Positions 33,916 to 45,654 are shown, numbered from the stretch's first letter. The stretch: DNA of 64,000 nt from Achatina immaculata (GCA_009760885.1 CM019716.1:3477501-3541500), one strand, 5' to 3'. Made by a program: numbers and translations. The notes: generated by a model not told the origin, from the letters alone.

Positions 33916-36170
33916 TGTCGACACGTCGGGGATATGTATCCTCGGCATGTTACTATGACGTATTCCTTGACATTTTAAGAAAGGATATTCTGTACTAGCT
34001 AACCCTTGTAAAACTCCCTGTAGTATCCAACATTCTGAAATGATGAAGTACATCAAAATGTCCATGTATTGTGCGTTATACGTCAGTTTACGCAATTTTT
34101 TTCAAGGTTAATGAAACATATAAACCACATACATACACCACCATACTGTGCTCTATCCACTGAGACTGGAATCTTCACATTCTGAAATTGAGACTTCTCT
34201 ATCCAGTTTAGAAAAAAAAAAAACAGCTAGAAAATCCAGTTCGAAGGAGAGGAAATACTTTGAAGATTCGTCCGCTTGCGTTTTCTATTTATATACCCAT
34301 GCTTAAGACCAGCCCCCGAATCGGAAAGCTCTCCCTCTCCCCCTCCCCCCCCCCCCCCCCGCCCTCTCTTTACCCTCCATCTCATACACAAACTCACACA
34401 AACTCTCACCAGTATATCATCCACACCAACACACCCTCTTCTACTATCACCCTGCCCCCTGTTCCAAACCCCATCCCCACCCCATCCCCACCCCCAATCC
34501 TCATTCAACCTCTCTTTCCCCGGTTCACAGTGCAGGATCTTGATATGCTACAGTCTTTTCCCGTAAAAATCTGTGAATGAATGATAAACCAGAACAGACG
34601 ATCTTCAACGTCATTCTGTCCACTATGACTATACAATATAACATAGCCGAAGGTAAAGCACGTTAATTAAAATAATTTATTACTAGGAAGTTATCACATA
34701 TGATAAGCATAGCCTCCGTTTGTTTTTATCGTTCGTGGCAGAAGTCGTTACAGACATCTTTAGCTCCCAGATACCATGTTTGATGAGGTTGATCATGTTC
34801 TCGGATATAAATTAGAATTTCTAATTAAGTAGACTAATTAAACTGGTCTTGTGAAAGTGCATAAAGTAGGCTTGAGAATTCCAGACCAAGTTGATGCTGG
34901 GGAAAAATGAGGAAGGGGGAGAGAGGAGGGGAACTGACGGGTGGAGGTAAATGTGGGAGGGACTAATTATAGATAGTTTTCACGGGTCAAAGTGGGAAAA
35001 ACACCAACCTGCTAAGCCAGCGAGCCAGGAAGGATTAATACTCAAAGCCTCGCGATCGCTGAACACTGTATGGACAGTTCACTCTAAGCCCCGCCCATCC
35101 AAATTCTCCCACCAGTTTCATTGGTTGATTCTCACACCGCAGAACATAATAGGCATCCTCATTGGATTCTTCAGATCAGAAATCTTGAAAGAAACATTCA
35201 CAAAATCATATTAAAATAGTTGTTTTATTTAAATGTTTACAACTTTTGAAAGACGTAATAAAATCCTTTGATATCAATAACTGTTAATGCAAAAAAAGGT
35301 TATTCTGTTTGTAAAATGACAGTTCTTAGCTAGGCACTTGTTGAAATCCAAACATTGTATAACTATGATTGGGTTACGGTGGCCAGTTTGATGACCCGGT
35401 GTGGACCCAAAAAACCAAACTTCTCTGCAAACTTTACCTTAATGGGGTTCACCACGACCTGCCACGTTAGCAGGGTCAGTTTAACCTTCACCTGGGCCCC
35501 GAATCTAAGCTTAATAAAGGCCCCACCTCGTCCGACTAAACTATTCACTCCTTGACATAACATTCATTAGATAATAATCTGTATGTTGTTTCTTATTGGT
35601 TAACGGTGGGCCTCATCTCTTCTGGGCCTCTAGGCTTACGTATGTTCTGCCTAATGGATAATCCGCATTTCCTATTAGCATTGACGGATTAACCACTAGG
35701 CTAAACTTAGTATGTTCCCCCGACCTACACTGTTTATCTCCTGATGTAAAACAATAATTTAAATCAGCATTTTTTCCATGATATCGGGCCACCTGCCCTT
35801 TCTAGCCCGTAGTCTTAAACCCATTCAGTCTAACTGATAATTTGCCATAATGTCGGGCCCCCTACTCTTCAGGGTCCGTAGACTCAAGCCACTTCAGTCT
35901 ATAACTAATAATCCGCCTCTGCCCGTTAGCTAGTATAAGCCTTGTTACTAGAGCACAAACGGAAGGTTGTGTAAGGGTCTTGATCAGCTCAATTTTGCTT
36001 GACCTGGTAATCCTGGCGTCGCATTAGCATGATCTTCTTTCATCCTAGTTGTCTGTTATAAATCACATTACTACTGCCTCATCGCTTTTGTCAGATTCAC
36101 CGCCAGTGTTCAATAGATACTTGCAGGCTCAACCTTCATCGTAAAGACGTAGCTACTTTAGTGGGCAGTG
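33916..36170. other. Long stretch without recognised genes
   Basis: It contains a C run (34343-34360) followed by CT/CA-rich sequence whose open frames are compositional. A GC-box-like CCCCGCCC lies at 35092-35099, with CATTGGTTG 25 bp beyond. From 35380 to 36000, moderately GC-rich text repeats GGGCC.CCT.C.CTTC.GGG.CC.TAG-like phrases loosely, possibly an old tandem array. I cannot assign a function. Confidence 0.4.
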
Positions 36171-36174
36171 ACCC

Positions 36175-36425
36175 ATAGCTGACATGCTAGCGTCAGGGTT
36201 GAATAACCAAAGTCTACAACGATCATGCCCCACCTCTCGACGGGACAGGGATTGTCATTGCCTCATGGCGGTGGAGTCCGCAGGAAAAAAAACAAACTAT
36301 TCCATAGCCCCTTGCTCCTGTAACTCCACTCATGGGCTGTAACCCGCTTCTAATCCGAAAGGTGCTGTGTTTCACCATCTTCACCACATCGGCTGCAAAG
36401 AACACCAGCTAGCAATTCCAGGAAT
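36175..36425 (+). repeat. Interspersed repeat R, copy
   Basis: Blocks GCGTCAGGGTTGAATAACC, CGACGGGACAGGGATTGTC, CATGGCGGTGGAGTCCGC and TCTTCACCACATCGGCTGC are shared with 28165 or, reversed, 42440. A GAATGAATGAATG run follows. Confidence 0.65.
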
Positions 36426-36546
36426 GAATGAATGAATGGATGATCTCAGTTTTAGAAGATTGAAGAATTGGGAACGCAGTCCCTTCTGTCGTTCATCACT
36501 TATCTTTCATTCTTTCATGCTTACTGCACATTCGATGTAATACAAG

Positions 36547-36637
36547 TCTTCTTCTTCTTCTTCTTCTTCTTCTTCTTCGTTCGCTTCTACCACGAAGATC
36601 GCCCCTTGATCCTACTGAATTTACTCCTGTGGTCTTC
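36547..36637 (-). mobile_element. Modular (GAA)n-tailed repeat, short reverse copy
   Basis: A (CTT)n run (36547-36578) is followed by CGTTCGCTTCTACC and ATCCTACTGAATTTACTCCT, the reverse of the modular repeat's last ~60 bp. It is extremely 5'-truncated. Confidence 0.85.
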
Positions 36638-36777
36638 TTAAAGTACCTGTCATGCAGTGATTGCACAGCAGAGTACTATTTCTTGTACAGATAAAGGGAG
36701 AATTTAATGAAAAAAATATTTGTTTTAAAAATGTTAGCTACGTTTGCTTAAAAATAGAAGAAGATGATGATGATGAC

Positions 36778-36835
36778 CCATATATATATATATGTGTGTG
36801 TGTGCGTGTGTGTATGTATGTATGTATGTATGTAA
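36778..36835. repeat. (TA)n(TG)n(TATG)n microsatellite
   Basis: Compound simple repeat. Confidence 0.9.
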
Positions 36836-37144
36836 CCACCATATTTACCTATTTTCGATGGTTTTCATTACAGCCTGATGTGGACCCAACGGGGCGCTTA
36901 CTCCAGTCTGGACTAGCTGCTGTGCCTGGATTTTGACCAGCTTCACCTTTGCTGACCCCGATGAAGCCACTTCTGCTCCTGTCAGTGCACGTTAAATATC
37001 TCTCTTACCTAGAAGTATACATTAATAAGACAAATTAAAACAATACAATTCAAATCTTTTAACGCAATAAAATTCAAATCATTTAACACAAAGTTTTCAG
37101 TCCTACATGTTTGACTGAAGTCTCATCAAAAGGCTCTGTAAAAT

Positions 37145-37295
37145 CTCTCTCTGAACCTTAAGTGCCCAGGGTACTTGGGGCTTCCGCAAGAGTTTTCCAC
37201 AAATGCCTGTCCTTTGCCTTTTTTTCTGCTCTTGCCCAGGTGAGCCCTCTATTGCTCAACATCCTCTCTGTTGTTCTTCTCCATGTCTCTTTTGT
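37145..37295 (-). pseudogene. LINE (GA-tail family) 3' end with perfect target duplication
   Basis: Matches the last ~150 bp of 30965-32473 (GAACCTTAAGTGCCCAGGG ... TTGCTCAACATCCTCTCTGT). CTCTGTAAAAT at 37134-37144 and 37296-37306 is a perfect 11-bp duplication. The short (GA)n tail sits at the low-coordinate end. Confidence 0.9.
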
Positions 37296-37331
37296 CTCTG
37301 TAAAATACTTGAACATAAAAGTGCTTTTAAG

Positions 37332-37594
37332 CAGTGGTTCTCAGCTTATTAATATCTATGGACACCTTTTGTAACTAAATGAAAGTTCCGCTACCAGGTT
37401 ATATGCAACAGCGCAATGTTGAACGCAATGCGTTCTTCTGTATGCAAACAGAGGCCAGTTCCTTCAACAGTATCGAAATCTCTTATGTAATGTTTATAAT
37501 TCAGTGTATGGCACTTAGTACAAAATTGATTACCCACCTGCGGAAATTTTGATAATGTGCCATGGTCTACTTTTGGAACAGGTTGAAAACCACT
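37332..37594. mobile_element. hAT-like non-autonomous element
   Basis: CAGTGGTTCTCAGC at the left and GTTGAAAACCACTA at the right form imperfect hAT-type terminal repeats. Octamers CTTTTAAG / CGTTAGAG match at five positions. A further hAT-like end, GGTTGAGAATCCCTG, lies at 37731-37745. Confidence 0.55.
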
Positions 37595-37849
37595 ACGTTA
37601 GAGCACTCTTCTATCATGCCTGTTGGTCTTTGATACTGACCGCACGGTTTTCAGCGTGTACAAAATTATACCACATTCCTTCTGTAGCTAGAGAAGGAAT
37701 GGCTGTCAGGTGGAGAAAGGGGAAGAAAAGGGTTGAGAATCCCTGTTGATACAGTAAATTATTTCAAGACCAATATGGCTTTATTTTTCTTTTATTGTTA
37801 TTTCTTGCCAGTCTTTAGCTTGTAAATATCATCACAGTAATAGTTCGGA

Positions 37850-38145
37850 GAAAAACAAGTCATCATACTAAGGCTACGTGCCGGGCACAACAGGCTAAGA
37901 TACCAGTTGTACAACAATTTTAAGATAGGATCAATTGATGAATGTGCATGTGGCACCAGTAAGGTGGCAGCAGACCACATACTACAGGAGTGCCCAATAT
38001 ATGAACAATAGAGAAGGAAAATATGGCCACCTACTGCACCAGTCCAAGACAAAGTGTATGGGGATGTCCACGCCCTCCAGATGACCAGCAACTACTTCAA
38101 AAGTGTACAAATCAACGTCTGAAAAAATGTTCAAAGAAGAAGAAG
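37850..38145 (+). pseudogene. LINE (GAA-tail family) C-terminal domain, best copy
   Basis: One + frame reads EKQVIILRLRAGHNRLRYQL, YNNFKIGSIDECACGTSK, VAADHILQECPIYEQ, a single stop, then WPPTAPVQDKVYGDVHALQM and VQINV with the terminal stop. The C-x-C-x8-H-x4-C motif is intact (CAC ... H ... C). The tail is GAAGAAGAA. This is a 5'-truncated Jockey/CR1-type ORF2 end and the best guide to the family here. Confidence 0.8.
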
Positions 38146-38189
38146 CCGTATAAGATTTAGCAATAGACAGTAATGTTGGTTTTATCCAC

Positions 38190-38445
38190 CAGACAGCAGC
38201 AGCAGCAGCAGAGCTGGCGGCAGTCACAGCAGCAGTAGCTGGCGGCAGTCACAGCAGCAGTAGCTGGCGGCAGTCACAGCAGCAGAGCTGGCAGCAGTCA
38301 CAGTAGCAGTAGCTGGCGGCAGTCACAGCAGCAGTAGCTGGCGGCAGTCACAGCAGAAGTAGCTGGCGGCAGTCACAGCAGCAGTAGCTGGCGGCAGTCA
38401 CAGCAGAAGTAGCTGGCGGCAGCCACAGCAGAAGTAGCTGGAGCA
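38190..38445. repeat. 25-bp minisatellite, about nine copies
   Basis: Unit CAGTCACAGCAGCAGTAGCT + GGCGG, grading at the left into a (CAG)n run. Confidence 0.95.
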
Positions 38446-38649
38446 GTTTTGCTGAAAGGTTGCTCTCATGGCTATTTTTTTCCAGTGCTGGATCTGAATA
38501 ATCAGCCGCAGCATGAGCAAGCAATGTTAGTTGAGACACCTATACTTGGATCTTTTGTCCTAAAGTTTGGCCTTCGTTTCCTCCTCAAATGCTACACAAA
38601 GTAGTGGTATTTGTAGTAGTGGCCATTTATGAAAGTATTATGCAAATAA

Positions 38650-39090
38650 TGCATTACCTGAATTAGCTGCAGTAGTAGCAGGTAATAATTGTAATAGTAG
38701 TAGTTGCAGTAGTAGCAGTAATAGTAGTAGTAGAAATAGGTAATAGTAGTAGTAGTATTTGTTGTTGCACTAGTAGTAATAGCAGCAGTAGTGGTAGTAG
38801 TACTAGTAGTAGTAGGTGTTGTTGTATTAGTAGTAATCGTCATCGTGGTAGTAGTAATAGTAACAGTGGTAGTAGTAGTTAGTAGTAGCAGTAGTAGTAG
38901 TAGTATTAATCGTGCTAGTATTAATAGTAGTAGTAGTAGTAGCAGTAGTAGCAGTTAGTAGTTAGTAATAGCCGTCGTCGCCGCAGTAGTAGTAGTAGTA
39001 GTAGTAGTTGTAGTACGTAGTTTTAATAATAGTAGTAGCAGCAGTAGCAGTACTAGCAGTTGTTGTTGTAATAGTAGTAGTCACCGTAGT
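38650..39090. repeat. Imperfect (TAG)n-rich tract, ~440 bp
   Basis: TAG/CAG/TTG trinucleotides dominate, with the complementary strand rich in CTA/CTG. Interruptions are frequent, so it is old. Confidence 0.9.
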
Positions 39091-39474
39091 AGCCTGTACT
39101 TGCAACCTACCGTAATCAAAGCCAGTGTTGGTCATCCTTTTCTTTGCATTCTTCTGCGTGTAGACAGGCCAGCTCCTTCCAGTCGAAATCTCTTTCGCAG
39201 TGTCTATCATGCAGTTGTGTAGCAATGGCAATATAACGCTTCTGTGCAATGATTACAAAGCTTCGTCTACAGTGAAAGTGAATGAAAGAAACAGGTTGTA
39301 TGTAAGTGTAAAATCAAGACAATAACAATGAACTAAAGAGTAACAATAAGCCAAATTAAAGAGCATGTATAATGTTTTCTTTATCAGATGATCAGGGGAG
39401 TTTTAGTTGGGTTCTGAGTCTGACTAGAAGCCAGCTGTGTACACTTGTCCTAGAATCATTTCAGTGCTAGTACC

Positions 39475-39477
39475 TAC

Positions 39478-39552
<75 letters not shown>

Positions 39553-39553
39553 A
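39475..39553. repeat. (TCTA)n microsatellite
   Basis: About 19 uninterrupted units. Confidence 0.97.
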
Positions 39554-39647
39554 GGCATTGGCCTCAGGTCACAACCCAAAATTAAGGTCTCAGGAGTATG
39601 GTTGCGGGGTTGTGGGGAACACTACAGGGTTTTAGTAAAATCTCTAT

Positions 39648-39690
39648 AAATATATATATATATTTTTTTGGGGGGGGGGGGGGGGGGGGG
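39648..39690. repeat. TA run, T run and G run
   Basis: TATATATA then TTTTTTT then about 20 G; likely polymorphic or a sequencing-error-prone site. Confidence 0.9.
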
Positions 39691-39785
39691 TTGCAAGACA
39701 TCGCTGATGATTTGCGAATGGACGCATCAGAGAGGCCTGCAGGAGAGCTGTTAGGGAGGCAAAGTTCTGTAAATGACTGACTGAC
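39691..39785 (+). pseudogene. LINE (AATG-tail family) 3' end
   Basis: TTGCAAGACATCGCTGATGA ... GGAGAGCTGTTAGGGAGGCA with a GACTGACTGAC tail. An internal deletion removes the CAGCAGGCCATCTTGCTC segment. Confidence 0.75.
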
Positions 39786-39816
39786 TTTCTATTTTTATAT
39801 TTTCAAAATGGCTACC

Positions 39817-39819
<3 letters not shown>

Positions 39820-39888
<69 letters not shown>
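39820..39888. repeat. (TA)n microsatellite
   Basis: Over 30 perfect TA units. Confidence 0.97.
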
Positions 39889-39889
<1 letters not shown>

Positions 39890-39891
<2 letters not shown>

Positions 39892-41280
39892 TGCTGAAGT
39901 TCATTATTTCTTTTTCAGTCTTCTTCATGAGTCGCAGGTCACATACCATTCTTGATTTCGGGTCCCACAAAAAAAGAAAGATTGAGATCCACTGTATTAT
40001 GGTATTATCTTCTTTAACCCTTTAAAATTTCAGTGCCTCTTTCTTGCATTCCTTCAGTAAATTTTTGCTTAACACAGAGTGAGGCAAAGTAGACATCACT
40101 ACGGAGGCTGGTGATGTTGTCAAGGCAGACGAACCAGAACATAACAAACTGTCCATCCGACCTCTGTCTAGCGTCCCGAGGTCAACGCCCTTATCCAGCC
40201 TGGCTAGCGGGATACATGCTTCTCATTGTGCTGTGTATGCTTCTAGGTGTGATGCTAGCTCTGTTAAGTTCATACAGAGCTGAGAAAGAGACGAATTTTG
40301 GAAGAGGCCTTGCACTTTAAAGCATTCATATTTAGAACAATCTAAAAAAAAAAGTCCCGCAAAAGCAGATTCATTAGACGGAACTGTAGACAAAGACTAC
40401 AAACTACAAAGAAGAAGAAGACAAGAGTGTATACTGCTTTTTTCTGTGTAATTAACTGTTCAATGGACATGAAACATTTTCACATATAGGTCCCAGGTTT
40501 CCGAAATAACCCCCCCCCCCCCCCCCCCAGTCATCAAATTTCGCCGGTCTCTTTGATCACGGACAGCTTTTGAAGCCTTTGGATGGGACCCGAAACCTGA
40601 CAAACCAGAACGAATTGATATCTCCGCAAAGGGGGACCAGAAAGAAACGAGAGAGTCACCATTACCCCAGAGAGGCGTAAGGATAGAAGCAGGGAGGGGG
40701 AAAGGGGTGGGGGGGGGGGGGGGGGGTGGGCGAAGGGAATTCATGATTCGAATCGGGAGTGTTTGAAGAGCCCAACAAAATATGCCAATCAAAACAAGGT
40801 TTAGATAACGGCTACGTGTGGATTCCGTGTGTAAATGTAGCCAATCATGACAGCTGTTTCAAATCAGAAACGGGAACGAAAGAGCGAATGATATCGGATG
40901 GGGTATGGCGGCAGTAGAGGCTTCGATTGAAAAGATAAAACACGCAGGAATGTTATGTGGAGCTGGGGAGTGTGGAGAAGGGTTGAAAGAGGTGTGCCTG
41001 GACTTGATGTTTCCAATAAAGTGTGCTCAGTATCTTTCATATTTGTTTTCTTTGTTTAAGGCTATTCTATGTTGTCCATAGTATGAACTGAAATGATGGG
41101 ACTTGGCAGTTAGTAGGTTTAAGGTTTAAGAAGAGTAACGCAAAGAGACGATGTATTTACAGTTCCTTTAGGATCAGTCTTTCTTGTACACTTCAACAAA
41201 ACTAATACAAGAAAATACAGGAGAGTTTTAGCTGCAGAATCTGAAAAAAAAATAATCGTCAGTGCCTTAAAAGTCATGAA
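39890..41280. other. Unannotated DNA with C and G runs
   Basis: C run at 40510-40528 and G run at 40709-40726, complementary to each other ~200 bp apart. The small frame 40111-40320 has a hydrophobic stretch (YMLLIVLCMLLGVMLALLS) but no context supports a gene. Confidence 0.4.
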
Positions 41281-41283
41281 GAT

Positions 41284-41595
41284 GAAAGAAAAACGCCAAA
41301 GATTTATACAAAAACATATAAAGAAAAACGCCAACGATTTATACAAAAACATATAAAGAAAAACGCCAAAGATTTATACAAAAACATATAAAGAAAAACG
41401 CCAAAGATCTATACAAAAACATATAAAGAAAAACGCCAAAGATCTATACAAAAACATATAAAGAAAAACGCCAAAGATTTATACAAAAACATGTAAAGAA
41501 AAACGCCAAAGATTTATATAAAAATATGTAAAGAAAAACGCCAAAGATTTATACAAAAACATGTAAAGAAAAACACCACAGATTTATACAAAACA
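41284..41595. repeat. 35-bp minisatellite, about nine copies
   Basis: Unit AAAAACGCCAAAGATTTATA + CAAAAACATATAAAG, with few substitutions. Confidence 0.95.
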
Positions 41596-41599
41596 TGGA

Positions 41600-42439
41600 A
41601 CCTGAAATATTTGAAGAAAAAGATTTTTAAAAAATAAGAAAAGAAGACGGAAGAGAACTGAAGAATCAAAGAACGACAAACAAGACAGGCCGACCGGAAC
41701 ATGAAGAATGAAATAAAATAAATGACGAATGAAATCATTTTGAATCCGGCGACCTCATTACACTGACAAATATCTCCCACATTCATTCTATTTATTACTA
41801 TTACGAGGGGGGGAAAAAAATCGGAACAAATATCCGTGGAAACTTTCATGAAGGCAAAATATCTGCAACAAATCCCATGCTGTGACGGGTTGTAGCCCAT
41901 GTTGTCTAAATGGAGATATATCCGCTTCCTTTTGTTATTTCTCGTACTTCTATGCTACAGTGACCTTTCCCTATGATCATTGTAGACAATAATAGCCAGT
42001 ATCCATGTCGGGTCCCGGGGGTGACATTTCAAATTTGTTTGTTTCCCACTGGACAGCAGTTAGGGAGTGGGGGAGTTCTAGGGATTCTAAGTTCACAATG
42101 TGAAAATGTATACACAGAAAGGTCACGCCCAGGAAGGGGGTGAGATAAACTGTGAGAGACGATAAATCAAAGGATGTAGAAATCTTTGACGTTTTATGGA
42201 ATGCCAAAATGGCAACTGTTTACCAAGATAAGATATTGTGTGTTTGTCATTATCACTTGATTTATCCTTGGTTCTTGAAGCACTGACATAGATTCTTCTT
42301 TTCACATCTTGAAACATATATGTGCAGCTAAAGGAAGTTTCCTCACTTAACTTCAGTGCCAGTTTTGCTTTTAATTTTTTTTTTCTGTTTGATTTCTCGG
42401 GTTTGAAGGTTTCTTAAATCTCTTTTCCTACTACCAGAT
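41600..42439. other. Unannotated DNA
   Basis: No recognised feature. Confidence 0.5.
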
Positions 42440-42720
42440 TCTTGTTTTTCTTCTTCTTCTCTTCTTCTTCTTCTTCTTCTTCTCTTCTTCTTCTTCTTTG
42501 GAACTGCGAACGTGATGCTCTCTTCAGCCGATGTGGTGAAGATGTCGAATCGAATTGGGAGCGGCCATTTTTCACTCTCTGAGTGGAAGTAAAAACCAAA
42601 GGGTGCAGAATACTTCTTTAACAGACTCCACCACCATGGGGACTATGGTCATCCCTGTCCCGTTAGCCTGGCTAGCCATTTTACAGGGGGTACCAAGGCA
42701 CAGGTGGAACAGACTCTTGG
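42440..42720 (-). repeat. Interspersed repeat R, reverse copy with (GAA)n tail
   Basis: The reverse complement carries GGCTAACGGGACAGGGATG, CCATGGTGGTGGAGTCTG, AAAGAAGTATTCTGCACCC and ATCTTCACCACATCGGCTG. It then ends in a GAA run (42448-42500 as CTT). The tail suggests LINE-mediated movement, as for the modular repeat. Confidence 0.7.
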
Positions 42721-42775
42721 TGAGGTAGTAGCTGATATTTCCAAAGATCTTGTGGAAGGAGAGTAGGCAGTTTCA

Positions 42776-42850
42776 TTTTATCGATTGTGGTACTTGTAGA
42801 TTTTATCGATTGTGGTACTTGTAGATTTTATCCAATGTGGTACATGTAGA
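42776..42850. repeat. 25-bp repeat, three copies
   Basis: TTTTATCGATTGTGGTACTT + GTAGA in tandem; the third copy is diverged (CCAATGTGG). Confidence 0.9.
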
Positions 42851-42909
42851 AATGTGTGTAGTTTGTAGTTCTTCTGTGTGTTTGTTCACTTTGGAGAGCC
42901 CTGTCCATA

Positions 42910-43666
42910 CGAGGGTCATACGTCGTGAGCAAATTTTTGTTTAATCTGAATTTACAGATAGAGAAAATATAAATGTATCACCTTATTCTGCAAGCTTTGC
43001 ACTTCATGTAGAGGTCACATGAAGTCACCATCATGTGTCACGTGACAACGCGGAGCATAAACAAAATGGCGGTTGCTGAAGTTTCGTTTCGTCATCGTGC
43101 TTTTATTGAATTCCTCGTTAAAGAGGAAATCCCCGCTACCGAAATTCACCAAAGACTTCATCTTGCTTATGGAGATGTGTGTACGGGTGCTAGCAGTGTT
43201 AGGAGGTGGGTGAAACATTTCAAAGATGGAAACACGAGCATCCAAGATATGTCTCGCAGCGGTCGCCCTCGAACTGCCTCAACTGAAAGTAACGTGGAAA
43301 TGGTTGACGACATCATTAAAGAAGACAGACGTGTCACAGTATCTGAAATCGCTGGAAATCTTGGAATAGGACACAATGCATTACAGGAAATGATTGAAAC
43401 CCTAGGCTGTAAAAACATTTTGTGCCAGCTGGGTCCCACAGGAGAGAACGTCCATAACGCAGTGCGTATGTACCGTCGGTCAACTGGAACGGAATTCTAC
43501 CGGGTGGGTATTTTGAAACTTGCAGAGCGACGGGAAAAAATGTGTGCAGAGAAATGTAGATTATGTTGAAAAGTGAAAAGAAGGATGCAGTTTATTTATA
43601 TAATTTCCAGTCTATACATTCTGATTTCTTAAAAAAAATTGCTCACAAGTTTTGGTATGACCCTCG
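42910..43666 (+). mobile_element. Internally deleted mariner element with both ends
   Basis: CGAGGGTCATACGTCGTGAG at the left and its near-complement at the right (GTATGACCCTCG, 43655-43666) form ~28-bp terminal inverted repeats. TA flanks both sides (42908-42909, 43667-43668), as expected for mariner. At 757 bp it is about 500 bp shorter than a full mariner; the missing part is the catalytic core of the transposase. It could move only if a full-length relative supplied transposase. Confidence 0.9.
43033..43569 (+). pseudogene. Mariner transposase lacking its catalytic core
   Basis: The reading frame has 178 codons against about 345 for the family. The N-terminus holds the paired helix-turn-helix DNA-binding region: FIEFLVKEEIPATEIHQRL, VRRWVKHFKDGNTSIQDM, the linker SRSGRPRTAS and EDRRVTVSEIAGNLGIGHNA. 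After LGCKNILCQLGP the frame jumps to VHNAVRMYRRSTGTEFYRVG, which belongs near the mariner C-terminus, so all DDD catalytic blocks are gone. Near the end, an A run (about 43535-43541) appears to carry one extra base. Another frame beyond it reads DYVEK-stop, the usual mariner ending. Start choice is uncertain: a second ATG (MAVAEVSF, 43066) is as plausible. It may still bind the terminal repeats; that is inference. Confidence 0.88.
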
Positions 43667-43668
43667 TA

Positions 43669-44144
43669 CTTGGTTAAGATTAGTGATGCTGACTGTAGTG
43701 TCAGGTTTAGGTCCAGTTTGAAAGAAACGTAAGACAGGAATCAGCTATTATAGGGCTACGTTTTGGTTGCATAGAATGCAAATCATCATCACGTACTGTG
43801 CCCATAAACTTTAGTAAAGTGTTTGCTCATTATGCATAATCCTTGGTAGAAGCGTATTTCTAAACAGATTAGTTAGTTTTTTTTCCTTGTGCCTTTCTTT
43901 TATTTTCTCTTCTCTCTCCATCTCTCCCCCCCCCCCCCACACCCCACACAAAACTTTTCTTTCTTCTACCTGAAGTCTTCCACAGATGATCGTGTCCTTT
44001 AACTTCTAATTTCTCTTGGCTTTATTCAGTTCTGTTGCTTGTGTGGGAAGTTATGGTGGTTGTTTATGTTTTAAATGGTACCTTTCTTGCATCCAGATTC
44101 ATTAACAGACGATCCAAAATATCGGCGTTTCTTCTCTCTCTCCA

Positions 44145-44189
<45 letters not shown>

Positions 44190-45380
44190 TATATTTTCTG
44201 TCCTTTATCGTAAGTTTGGACATGAAAGGCTAGTAGAACGCCTGGAGGGCCTGTGTGATAATTCCTCATCCTTAAAAAGAAAATTGTCCTTGGTATCACG
44301 TCTGGTGATAAGTTCGTTCGTTCGTTCCTTCGCTTTCTTTCTATCTCTCTTTCGTTCTATTTCTTTCTCTGGCATTGCAATACTGCATACACAATGTGTC
44401 TCCATCTGTCTCTGTTCCTGGACTTTTTCTCTCTTCATTTGTTCACCGCAGTTTCTCTCAGTTCAGTTTCCATGATTGTTCTCCATATTTCTTGCTTTGT
44501 TTCCAGGGTCTTGTCTCGTCCATCTCATATGACTGCTTACAGGCGACCAAGTTACGCTCGCAGTTTGCGAGTTTGGTCCAACTTCCAGTTTTTCTACCTC
44601 ACGTATGGTCGTAGTCTGTCAATAAAGCCGGATAGTTTTCTGTAATCTTTATAGCAGTGTATAGGACGCAGTATTGTGAGAGCAAGCAACGCCTTTGATT
44701 TGCAGGCATCTTTGTACTTCCAGGGTCAAGTCTCCAGAAGCTTCTAGAACAAGGGTCTCATGACGGCATGATCTTTTGGGCTGAGTGAGTTGGTATTCAT
44801 CTGACTGTGGTCCGGAGCGATTATGTGGTTGGCTGTGGTCATCATCTGGTTTGGCTGGTAGAATTGTCAGTTTGGTATTGTAAGTTGGTATGCTAGTTTG
44901 GTTTGTATCTAGAACTGCCATATGGCAGGGCAGCCTGTCAGCTTATCATCGTTCTTGTGAATTTTTTTTTTCCATTTCATTCACTCCAGCTGTTAGTGGT
45001 TTATTAAACTCTATGCCAGGTTTGTTGAGTTGCTGCAATGTAGTTTTGTGCTGTAGACCTCGGGTTGTGTCTGAGAGCTGAAGAATATATTTATCAACTT
45101 CGGGTTAAATTTCAGATAAAGAATTTAAAGATGTTCAAAATAAGTGTGTCAAATTCGTGATCAGTTTGCTGCATCTAATAGCAACACCGATACCTCTTGA
45201 GTTGGTGTTTTATAGAGTGAAGATACTATCATATCTTATCTTGTGGAATGCGATACAAACTGTTATCCACACTAGAATAGTTCACGCATTAAAAAAAAAA
45301 ACCAAATTGATTAGATACAGGCAACAAAGAACGTCCGAAAACATTTTGAAAAGACTTTTATGCCGAATTCCCGAGCATGT
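43669..45380. other. Unannotated DNA with (CT)n
   Basis: A C run lies at 43927-43939 and a CT-rich microsatellite at 44133-44188. The open frames around 44035-44645 are low-complexity or overlapping. No gene is recognised. Confidence 0.45.
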
Positions 45381-45382
45381 AA

Positions 45383-45573
45383 CGCAGCAGTTCTCAAGGT
45401 TCCTGTTCTACTGTTTCAACCCAGGCTGCCTCCAGAATCCTCCTCTGTTTGTTAAATCATATTCGAGAAAAGAATTTTCACAATTATACATTCTTTCATG
45501 GTGCTAAAATTCCTCCCTTTAAACTTGAAATTCTTTCCAAGGGAGCCATCTATGTCCCCGTTGAGAATCCCTG
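45383..45573. mobile_element. Possible hAT-like short element
   Basis: CAGCAGTTCTCAAGG at the left and GTTGAGAATCCCTG at the right are imperfectly complementary hAT-type ends. No clear target duplication. Confidence 0.4.
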
Positions 45574-45654
45574 GTCCAAAGTTACTGGTGCATGTGTTTA
45601 TCGTGTATACTGTTATAGGCTGGGCTCCAGCTCTATGTACTCCAGTCAAGTCTA

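Noticed and set aside
34260..34580. Proline-rich frames on the + strand
   Set aside because: C-rich low-complexity sequence explains the composition in overlapping frames.
35355..35563. Overlapping frames on both strands near 35.4 kb
   Set aside because: Both are about 66 codons, fully overlapping, with no family resemblance; I found no evidence to choose either.
36870..36936. Possible exon after TTTCATTACAG, reading DVDPTGRLLQSGLAAV
   Set aside because: A plausible 3' splice site, but the frame is very short, no downstream donor or partner exon is evident and I know no matching protein.
40111..40320. Small membrane protein
   Set aside because: One hydrophobic stretch in a 69-codon frame with no recognised family, no promoter or splice context; such frames are expected by chance.
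44205..44438. Charged reverse-strand frame of 77 codons
   Set aside because: It overlaps CT-rich simple sequence and forward frames of equal quality, with no recognisable domain.
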